From Verrucomicrobiota bacterium (GTDB taxonomy: Bacteria > Verrucomicrobiota > Verrucomicrobiia > Opitutales > Opitutaceae), in the NCBI GenBank assembly GCA_025361935.1, contig JANYJB010000060.1:1-41006 (forward strand): a stretch of 41,006 nucleotides of DNA, in the 5' to 3' direction. Under the pieces are notes generated by a model. It saw only the letters and a program-made list of their open reading frames with translations. It made no database searches and was not told where the DNA came from. Of the stretch, positions 1 through 7,500 are shown piece after piece. Position 1 is the stretch's first letter. Every line of letters begins with the position of its first letter. Made by a program: the position numbers and the translations under genes.

Positions 1-21
1 TACACGACGCTCTTCCGATCT
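1..21. other. Illumina sequencing adapter remnant at the contig end
   Basis: The first 21 bases end in ACGACGCTCTTCCGATCT and match the 3' end of the Illumina TruSeq/universal read-1 adapter, recognised from memory. The open reading frame of the truncated methyltransferase on the minus strand reads sensibly up to base 22 and changes to adapter-encoded residues below it. This is library-derived sequence and should be trimmed. Confidence 0.95.
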
Positions 22-657
22 GGAACGGCAGAGAGCGTCGTTTTTTTCGCGTTGGGCGGCTTCGAGGGAGAGATGCTGCGCGTCGGCGGGCCAGCGCGCG
101 CTCGAATACATCATCGAGGGGTCGAGGAAGAGGGAGAAGAAGTCGTTGGAAAGATCGTAGTGCTCGGCGATGTTGCGCTGGGCGATCTTGCGGGAATTGG
201 GGCGGAGGAGGTGGCGGAGGCGGTTGACGAGGCGCAGCCAGTTGAGGGGAAGTGCAGTGACGGACGCGGCGGCGGAACCGGAGAGCGTGGGGGCGTGCTC
301 GATGTTGAGGAGGAACCAGGCGAGGACGCTGGCGAGATCGGGAGTGGTCCAGTCGCCGTCGAGGAAGGATTCGGCGAAGCCGATGTCGCCGGAGAGGACG
401 CATTTGCTGAAGAAAGCGGGACGGCGGACGCGGAGGTGGGCGGTCGCGGAGAGGCCGGCGGGCATGCGGCGGGCGAGGGCGTCGGCGTGGGAGCCGAACT
501 CGACGAAACCGCCTTCGGGCAAATCAACGCGGAGGTGGCCGAGCTTCATTTCGCGAAACGAGGCGAGCACCATGCGACGGCAGAGAGGTCCGCAGTGTTC
601 GGGGGCCGCGAGGTAGGCTGCGGTGGAGTCGAGGGCGGGCGTGTTTTCGTCACTCAT
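22..657 (-). CDS. cfa: Cyclopropane-fatty-acid-phospholipid synthase-like SAM methyltransferase, 3' end missing
   Basis: This is the N-terminal 212 codons of a CFA-synthase family methyltransferase, which transfers a methyl(ene) group from S-adenosylmethionine to the double bond of unsaturated acyl chains in membrane phospholipids. The diagnostic segment at residues 163-187 contains HYDLSNDFF and LDPSMMYSSA, typical of the substrate-binding region just before the SAM-binding Rossmann fold. The SAM-binding glycine motif and the C-terminal half are lost at the contig end, where adapter begins. The ATG at 657 overlaps the TGA of the DUF1365 gene (ATGA), implying translational coupling. DUF1365, an FAD oxidoreductase and a desaturase upstream on the same strand support a lipid-modifying role. 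Related enzymes make methylated or furan fatty acid precursors instead of cyclopropanes, so the product is uncertain. Confidence 0.85.
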
Positions 658-1517
658 GGCGAGGTGGGGGCGGGTTGTTGGCGGGAAAGGGAGGCGTGGG
701 GGCGGTAGAGGTCGCGCTGGTCGGCGGCGCGGGCGGCCTTGGCGAACCAGGGGATTTTTTTCAGGTGCAGAAGCAGGGCGTGCCAGTGGATGAGGGTGAT
801 GACGCGGAGGGTGAGCAGCGGGTATTTGAACAGGAACCATGCCAGCGCGGCGTCGGTAAGCGGGCGGGCTGGGCCGGCGAGCGTGCTGGTGAGGGTGCGG
901 TCGGCGCCGATGTAGTCGTCGATCTGGACGGAGAGTTTTTCGGCGGGGACGCGGAGGTTGAAATCGAAGTCCACGTCCACGTCGGAGTAGGGGGAGACGT
1001 AGAAGTTCTTCGGGGTGCGCAGGCGGAAGGCCGATGAGGCGTCGCGCGTCTGCGGGCCGAGGAAGAACGGCTTCATCTCGTGAAACGTGTTGGTCACTTC
1101 GGCGATGGAGGCGAGGCAGGCACCGGTGGCGTCGTAGCAGAAATAAAACGACACGGGGTTGAACAGGTAGCCGAGGATGCGCGGCAGGGTGACGAGTTCG
1201 ACGCGGCCACCGGGGCCGAGGTCAACGCCGCGTTTGGCGAGGTAGGCGAGCACGCGGGCTTTCAGGGAGGAGGTTGACGACGAATGCTGTGCAGTCGGAG
1301 CGGAAGCGTTGTGCAGAGGTTCCGAAGTGGGGAGGAAATCGGTTTCGCGGAAGGCGTAGAGGTTGGGCCGGTTGACGGAAAAGAGATGCAGGCGGCGGTC
1401 GAGGGCGGGGAGTTCGTCGAGATCCACCGCGAGCATGAAAATACGATACACAAAGCGGTGCGGCTTCGGCAGGAAGCGCGCGTGCATGACGTGACATTCG
1501 TAGAGGCGGGAGTTCAC
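654..1517 (-). CDS. DUF1365 family protein
   Basis: This 287-residue protein belongs to the DUF1365 family. Its N-terminus, MNSRLYECHVMHARFLPKPH followed by RFVYRIFML, is characteristic, and the central segment NPVSFYFCYD with a following EVTNTFHE is the conserved core. No biochemical activity is firmly established for the family. It is repeatedly found beside CFA-synthase-like methyltransferases and FAD-dependent amine-oxidase-like proteins, which is exactly the arrangement here: its stop overlaps the methyltransferase start by four bases, and the FAD gene lies 144 bp upstream on the same strand. A role in making or altering modified fatty acids is inferred from context only. The segment at about 240-265, with a leucine-rich stretch and HWHALLLHLKK, could associate with the membrane. 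Confidence 0.85.
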   Translation of the reverse strand: MNSRLYECHVMHARFLPKPHRFVYRIFMLAVDLDELPALDRRLHLFSVNRPNLYAFRETDFLPTSEPLHNASAPTAQHSSSTSSLKARVLAYLAKRGVDLGPGGRVELVTLPRILGYLFNPVSFYFCYDATGACLASIAEVTNTFHEMKPFFLGPQTRDASSAFRLRTPKNFYVSPYSDVDVDFDFNLRVPAEKLSVQIDDYIGADRTLTSTLAGPARPLTDAALAWFLFKYPLLTLRVITLIHWHALLLHLKKIPWFAKAARAADQRDLYRPHASLSRQQPAPTSP

Positions 1518-1661
1518 GCGGGTTTGGACGGTTGGGCGAGGGAGATGGCGAAGAACTGATGCGGATTTTAGGCTAGGTAAACAGTGGGTCGCAATAGGCT
1601 TCGTGTTTATTACGGGTGAGCTGCATCGTGGGATGCCGAACGGGCGTTTTGGCGCGTGGCC

Positions 1662-2960
1662 TCAGGTTGTCCACGGGTCGCGGTCGAGGAGGAGTTCGCT
1701 GAGTTTTACGGCGCTCATGAAGGCGTCTTCGTGGAAGCCGTAGCGGAAATAGCTGCCGGCGAAATAGGTCTCGGTGCGGCCGCGGGCGTCGGCGTTGAGC
1801 TTGGGCAACTCGGTCTGGGCGCGGATCGCGCCGAGGCTGAAGAGCGGGTGGGTGTAGTCGAGGCGGCGGATGATTTTGGCGGGATCGATGAGGTCGGGGC
1901 GGTTGATGCTCACAACGTAGGTCTCGCGGTCGGAGACGCCTTGGAGGGCGTTCATCCAGTAGTGCGTGGCCGGGCTGAGGCGGCCGTTGGCATCGAGCGT
2001 GAGCTGGTAGTTCCAGGCGGAGCGGGCGAGGGGAGTGCGCGGGAGGACGGAGGCGTCGGTGTGGAGAGTGGCGACGTTGGCCTGGTATTTAAATTCTGAG
2101 AGGAGGCGGGATTCGTCGGGAGTGGGGTTGACGAGGAGGCGGAGGGCTTGGTCGCCGTGGGTGGCGACGATGACTTTATCGAAGGCGTGCGAGGCGCCGT
2201 CGGCGGTCATGACGGTGACGCCGCCGCCAAGGTTGCGGGGCTGGCGGATGATGCGCACGGCGGCGCGGCCGGTCTGGATCGAGCTGCGGAAGGGCGCGAT
2301 GAGACGCTCGCGGTATTCGCGGGAGCCGCCGTCCACGGTGAGCCATTGGTGCTGGGTGTGAAGGCCGAGAAAGCCGTGGTTGTGGAAAAAACGCAGGAGG
2401 CTGGTGGCGGGAAACGACAGCATGAGCTCGGGCGGGGTGCTCCAGACGGCGGAGCTCATGGGGACGAGGTAGAGGTTGAAGAAATCCTCGCCGTAACCGT
2501 GGCGGCGCACGTATTCGCCGAGGGTGATGTCGGCGGTGGCGGGATCGTCGAGGGCGGCGATGGCCTCTTTGTTGAAGCGGTTGATGGCCGCGAGCATCTT
2601 CAGGAAGCGGAGGTTGAAGATATTTTTGCGCTGGGCGAAGAGGTGGTTGAGGGAGGAGCCGCACCATTCGAGACCGGTGCGGTCGTCGCGCACGGCGAAG
2701 GACATGGTGGTCTTTTTAACCGGCACCTGAAGCTGGGCGAAAAGGCGTGTGAGGAGCGGGTAGGTGGCCTCGTTGTAAACCATGAAGCCCGTGTCGATGG
2801 GCACGTCGCGTCCGGTGCCGGGCTCGGTGGCGCACACGGTGTTGGTGTGGCCGCCGACGTAGTCGTTCGCCTCAAAGACCGCGAGGTCGTGTTGGCGGTG
2901 GAGGAAATGGGCGCAACCCATGCCGGCGATGCCGGTGCCGATGATGGCGATTTTGGCCAT
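1662..2960 (-). CDS. NAD(P)/FAD-dependent oxidoreductase, amine-oxidase-like
   Basis: The 432-residue product starts with a Rossmann dinucleotide-binding motif (GTGIAG, residues 8-13) and an acidic residue, Glu30, positioned to bind the adenosine ribose. YVGGHTNTV follows, as in flavin amine oxidase, phytoene desaturase and COG2907-type proteins. There is no signal peptide, so it should be cytosolic or peripheral to the membrane. It lies between the desaturase and the DUF1365-methyltransferase pair, all on the minus strand, which suggests oxidation or desaturation of an acyl chain in the same pathway. A strong terminator lies about 48 bp upstream of its start (3008-3054), so it may begin a transcription unit separate from the desaturase. 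The exact substrate cannot be read from the sequence. Confidence 0.85.
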   Translation of the reverse strand: MAKIAIIGTGIAGMGCAHFLHRQHDLAVFEANDYVGGHTNTVCATEPGTGRDVPIDTGFMVYNEATYPLLTRLFAQLQVPVKKTTMSFAVRDDRTGLEWCGSSLNHLFAQRKNIFNLRFLKMLAAINRFNKEAIAALDDPATADITLGEYVRRHGYGEDFFNLYLVPMSSAVWSTPPELMLSFPATSLLRFFHNHGFLGLHTQHQWLTVDGGSREYRERLIAPFRSSIQTGRAAVRIIRQPRNLGGGVTVMTADGASHAFDKVIVATHGDQALRLLVNPTPDESRLLSEFKYQANVATLHTDASVLPRTPLARSAWNYQLTLDANGRLSPATHYWMNALQGVSDRETYVVSINRPDLIDPAKIIRRLDYTHPLFSLGAIRAQTELPKLNADARGRTETYFAGSYFRYGFHEDAFMSAVKLSELLLDRDPWTT

Positions 2961-3007
2961 GAGGAAGAAGGAGAAGCGGGTGGATGAAAGGTAACTGGAA
3001 ATTGGCT

Positions 3008-3054
3008 AAAAAAAGCGCAGGGCGGGCAACCTGTTACGGTCGCACACCCTGCGC
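3008..3054 (-). terminator. Rho-independent terminator downstream of the desaturase gene
   Basis: Read on the minus strand, GCGCAGGG (3054-3047) pairs perfectly with CCCTGCGC (3022-3015) and is followed by seven U residues (3014-3008). The loop can fold again (GCGACC with GGTTGC, one G-U pair). This separates the desaturase transcript from the FAD oxidoreductase gene starting at 2960. Confidence 0.8.
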
Positions 3055-3082
3055 GGATGCGGGAGAGCGGTCGAGGTCGGAC

Positions 3083-3142
3083 TCTGAGATTCGAACTCAG
3101 AATTTTTTAACCACTAATAGAATCGCCCAACGGGGCGATTCT
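3083..3142 (-). other. tRNA T-arm-like hairpin plus a perfect 10-bp hairpin in the desaturase 3' region
   Basis: On the minus strand, a 6-bp stem at 3083-3088/3096-3101 closes the seven-base loop TTCGAAT, a consensus T-loop. Just upstream is a D-loop-like string (TTAGTGGTTAAAA) and a perfect hairpin, AGAATCGCCC at 3119-3128 with GGGCGATTCT at 3133-3142. No matching acceptor stem or anticodon arm is present, so this is not a functional tRNA. It could be a tRNA-derived remnant, an old attachment site, or a structured 3' UTR ahead of the terminator at 3008-3054. Confidence 0.4.
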
Positions 3143-3229
3143 CTGGGAGCGGTTTCGGCCAATGGCCTCCACGATCAAGCGGAGGCGCGGCTGATGCCGC
3201 GGGGGGATACAGCGAAGAGGCAAACTGTT

Positions 3230-4459
3230 TTAAGCAGAGGAGTCGGGCTTCGCCTCGGGACGGGCGACCGGGGCGGACTCGGTGGCGTCGATGCCGGGGG
3301 CATTGCGCTGCATCTCGTGGGCGAGCTCGGTGACGTCCTTGTGGACGGCGGGGTTTTCGGCCTTGCGGGGCAGGGTGACGTGGGCGGCGTTGACGGTGGC
3401 CACGGCGAGGGCGGCGGCGGTGGGCAACATCTGGCGGAACGTGGAGGCGTATTCGGGGTGGACGAGCGCGGCCTGCTGGGCGGCGGCGACGGAGGCGGCG
3501 TGTTCGGCACGGGTGCCTTCCTCGAGGACGGACTCGGGGACGGGCTTGAGACCCCAGATGAAGCCGGTCCAAGACATGAGCTTGAGGCCGTAATAAGTGG
3601 GGTCGATCTCCCACCAGTAGAAGCCGTTGCGGGTGGCGCTCTGGTAGCGGTGGTGGTTGTTGTGCCAGCCTTCGCCGAGGCAGATGATCGCGAGGATGAA
3701 ACTGTTGCGGGAGTCGTCGTCAGTTTTGTAGCGGCGCTTGCCCATGAGGTGGGCCATGGAGTTGATACAGGCGGTGCCGTGAAAGAGGAACGTGGTGCTC
3801 ACGAAGAAGCCCCAGACGAGCATCTGCCAGCCATTGGTGCCCAGGCCGGGCGCGAAGTGTTGGAGGGCGGAGCCGAGGCCGAACATCGAGAACGCGTAAA
3901 GGATGGGAACGACGAGATCGAAGCGGTTGAGCCAGACGAGCTCGGGGAACTTGGCGAGATCCTTGATCTTCGAGTAGTCGGTGGGGAAGTTGTTGCGGCT
4001 GGTGATCCAGCCGATGTGCGACCAGAGGAAGCCGTGGACGTGCGGCGAGTGGGCGTCCTCGGGGCCGTCCGAATGCTGGTGGTGGTGGCGGTGATGGTAG
4101 GCCCACCAGAGCGAGCCGCGCTGCACCGTGGTGCCGGCCCAGAGCGCGAGGAGAAACTGGCCGAAGCGCGACGTGCTGTAGGTCTTGTGGGAGAAATAGC
4201 GGTGATGGATGCCGGTCACGGCAAACATACGAATGAAATAAAGCGCGACGGCGGCCCAGACGGCGAACCAGCTCGCACCCACCCAGATGATGCCGATGCA
4301 GCCAAGGTGAAGGAACACGAACGGCATGACGCGGACCCAGTCAACGCGGTCGCTTTCGGCACGCATTTTTTCGGCGCCTTCGGGGCAATGATCGGAGTCG
4401 ATCCACTGCGTCACGGCGGTGGTCAGGCGGCGGAAGAGGGAGGGGGAGGAAACAGGCAC
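3230..4459 (-). CDS. Acyl-CoA/acyl-lipid desaturase, delta-9 type
   Basis: This 409-residue integral membrane di-iron desaturase should introduce a cis double bond into saturated acyl chains. All three histidine boxes are present: HHRYFSH at 85-91, the histidine-rich HHRHHHQH at 122-129, and HNNHH at 266-270. The upstream NSMAH (233-237) is also typical of stearoyl-CoA desaturases. Hydrophobic segments lie around residues 45-80, 103-115, 182-200 and 213-226. An alanine/proline-rich tail of about 100 residues beyond the catalytic core (from about residue 305) is longer than usual and has no recognisable domain. The double bond made here would be the substrate of the CFA-like methyltransferase at 22-657. 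A terminator-like structure follows the gene at 3008-3054. Confidence 0.93.
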   Translation of the reverse strand: MPVSSPSLFRRLTTAVTQWIDSDHCPEGAEKMRAESDRVDWVRVMPFVFLHLGCIGIIWVGASWFAVWAAVALYFIRMFAVTGIHHRYFSHKTYSTSRFGQFLLALWAGTTVQRGSLWWAYHHRHHHQHSDGPEDAHSPHVHGFLWSHIGWITSRNNFPTDYSKIKDLAKFPELVWLNRFDLVVPILYAFSMFGLGSALQHFAPGLGTNGWQMLVWGFFVSTTFLFHGTACINSMAHLMGKRRYKTDDDSRNSFILAIICLGEGWHNNHHRYQSATRNGFYWWEIDPTYYGLKLMSWTGFIWGLKPVPESVLEEGTRAEHAASVAAAQQAALVHPEYASTFRQMLPTAAALAVATVNAAHVTLPRKAENPAVHKDVTELAHEMQRNAPGIDATESAPVARPEAKPDSSA

Positions 4460-4590
4460 GGATTTGAAACGATTAAGGGATTAAACGAAACGATTGCGTA
4501 AGGAACGCGCAAGCCGCGTTTCCGCAAGCGGAGTTACAATCGAGCGGCATGATTCCTTGGGAAATCGTCCTTTTTGGCGCCGGATGACGG

Positions 4591-7500
4591 TCACCACTCG
4601 AAGTCGTCCTTGGTGGTGATGCCTTTGATGAGGAGATTGTTATCTTTGAGATAAAATTGCGGGTTGGAGAACGGGCCGGCGACATCGAAGCCGATGCCGA
4701 GCACCTTGCCGGTCATGTCGATCTGCTGCGCGGCGAGATCAAGATCGATGTGTTCGGAGGTGAGCTTCAGCGGGCCTTCGATGAGCATTTTTTTAAGCGA
4801 AACATGGGTTGGCGAGGCGGTGAAGGCGGGCACGTCGAAGATCTTGAAAGGCACCTGGAGAATCACGCGCTTTTTAATGAGCGCGGCGATGCTGCTCAAA
4901 AATTTGAGCTCCTGTTCAAGGATGAGGTGATCGATGTGGAAGCTACCATCGACGGTGTTTTGGAGGTCGCGCCAGTTGAGCGTGCCTTGCAGCGCGATTT
5001 CGCCGCTGGCGAAGGTGTTGTGAAGGGTGCTCAGCGTTTCCAGGGGTGACGCGGGTGGCAGGGGGGTGTCGCCCAGCAGCGTGAGCGGGGCGGCGGCCGT
5101 GCGGAGCCAGCCGGCGAAATCAACCAGGGTGCAGCGCCAGGGTTGGCGACCCGTGGCGGCGTCGAGTTGGAAGTCGAAGTTGGTTTTATCGCCGGCGCTG
5201 GCGGCGAGTCTCAGACTGGCGGGCAAGCCGTCGCGCAGCGCGGCGGCGAGGGTGACGCCGGTGAGTTGGCGGGAGGGCGTGAGCGAGACACGGGCGATAT
5301 CGGCTTGAAAGCTGATCGCATGCAGGGGCAAAACGGGGATCGCGGTGGCGGCGGGCGAGCGGGGCGGGGTTGGCGTGGGTTTGGCGACGACCACGGCGGG
5401 AGTGGCGGCGGGCGGCGGCGGGATGCGGGCGTTATTCCACGCGGTGATGTCCGGGGCAAAACGGCTGATCCACTCGGAGAGATCGATCTGCGGAGAACGC
5501 ATGGAGATTTGCGTGGTGCCGTCGGGTGCGCGGGTGGCGTCGAGGGCGAGTGCGCTGAGGCCGAATTGCGTGTCGCGCAGATGGAGGCTGGCGATGCCCG
5601 GCAGAAGGTTGAGCGGCGGATGGCGTTCGTCGCTGAGATCAACGTCGAGGCCAGTGCGCAGCGGCGAGGCGACGAGACCATCGGTGATCACGGTGGCGGC
5701 GAGGCGGCCCGCAACGGCGGGTGTTGGCAGCGTGAAGCGGGCGTCGGTGTGGATTTTAGCGGGGAGGCCGACGGATTTGTGCCAGTTGAGCGGGGGGACG
5801 TCTATGACGGTGGCGGCGAGGTCAATCTGCGGATGAATATCGATGGCCTGAGGAGTGGCGGCGTAGGTTGCGTTGACGGTGAGAGGGCCGTTGAGCCAAG
5901 GTGCGATGGAAAGGGCGGAGGGTTGCCAGCCAAAAGTTCCTGTCGCGGTTTGGCTGGCGATAGCGGCGGTGATGGTGACTGCGGAGGGACCGATGCGGAC
6001 TGCGGCGGGCACCATGGGTAACGTGACCTGGCGGGCGGTCACCGTGGCGTTGGCGCGCAGGTCGGCAGGGATTTTTGCGGGGTCGAGCGGGGTGGTGGCG
6101 GTGAATTGGACGGTGGCTTGTCCGCCGAGGCCTTTGAGATCGAGACCGGGGGAGAGCGTTACCCAAGGTTTGGCGGCGATCAGGAGCGCGGGAATGCGGG
6201 CGAGATCGGCCTCGATGGTGCCTGTGGTCTTGGCTTGGCGCGTGGCGGTCAGCGGTGCCGTGATGGTGGCGGTGAAGTTTGATAGGGTGACGCCGTCGGT
6301 GCTGGCGCGGTCGATACGGACGGCGATTTGGCCGAGGTCGCCGGAGACGGCGAGTTGCGGCAAGGTAAGCTCGGGCCGGTCACCCAGGTGGAGGCCGAGG
6401 TCGCGCAGATCGGCGGCCAGGGTTAAAACGTCGGGGAACGGCGCGGGCACCTTCGGGGTGGGCGCGGGAAACTCGGCGCGCAGATCGAGCGTGGCGAGGC
6501 GACCGCGCACGCGGGCGTCTTTCATGAGCGCGGGTTGCCACGCGGCGGGAACGCGGGCGAGCGCCCAGTCGAGCGGCAGCTCGCGCAGGGAGAGGCGCAG
6601 GCCGCCCCGACCGGCGTCGCCGAGGTCGAGACGGGCGTCGTCAATGAGCAGGGTCGGGCCGGCGAAATCGGCTTCGGCTTTCAGGTGGTCGAGGCGCAGG
6701 GGGAGGATGCGCGCGGAGGCGGCGAGGGAGAGGTGCCGGATGGGGAGATCGGCGGCGAGGTAGGGATTGGCTTTGATGCGGCCGTCACGAGCTTGGACGC
6801 CGAGGTCGGCCTTCAGGTTCATGAGGTCGAGGCTTGCGGCGTAGGGATCGGCGGAGATGTTGAGGTTAACGGCGAAGGCGAGGTCGAGGACGTCGGGCGT
6901 GACGGGGAGGTTTTTTAGCGAGGCGAAGGGCAGACGGTCCGGTCGCAGGCCTTCGAGGTGGACGGAGGCGGCGATGCGGCGCGTGGCGGGATCGAATTTC
7001 CACACGGCATCGACGGGCAGGAGTTGTTCGCCGAGGCGGAAGACGGCGGTCTGGGTGCCGTTGAGGGCGGTGAGGGCGGGGTCGATCCAGGGCAGGTGGG
7101 CAAAGCTCAACTCCGCTCCCGTTTCGAGACTTTCGAGTCCGATCTGCGCGAGGTCGGCGGCGGCCGGGGCGACCATCGCTTGCAGCTCCGGGCCGAGCAA
7201 CGGGATGAAATCGGCGGCATACCAGTGCTCGAGTTTGAGCGCGAAGCGGGCGCTGGCGGGTGCCTGCGTGGTCGTGGCGGTGAGCGCCTGTGGCGACTGG
7301 AGTTCGGTGCGCCCAAAGGCGAGGTGGGCGCGGCCGCTTACGAAGTCGAGCTGGTCGATGGCGAGTTGTTTGAGGCCGTTGTTGAGCCTGCCCGCGAGGG
7401 TGAACGACGTGAGGGGAAACGGCCGCGCGAGCCAGCGGAGACTCGGGCCTTTGGGGATGACGTGGCCTTCGCCGGCGACGATCTTCCAGCGGGCGTCGTC

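Noticed and set aside
3018-3142. A tRNA gene on the minus strand
   Set aside because: Only a T-arm-like hairpin and a D-loop-like string are present; there is no matching acceptor stem and no anticodon arm, so it cannot be a functional tRNA.
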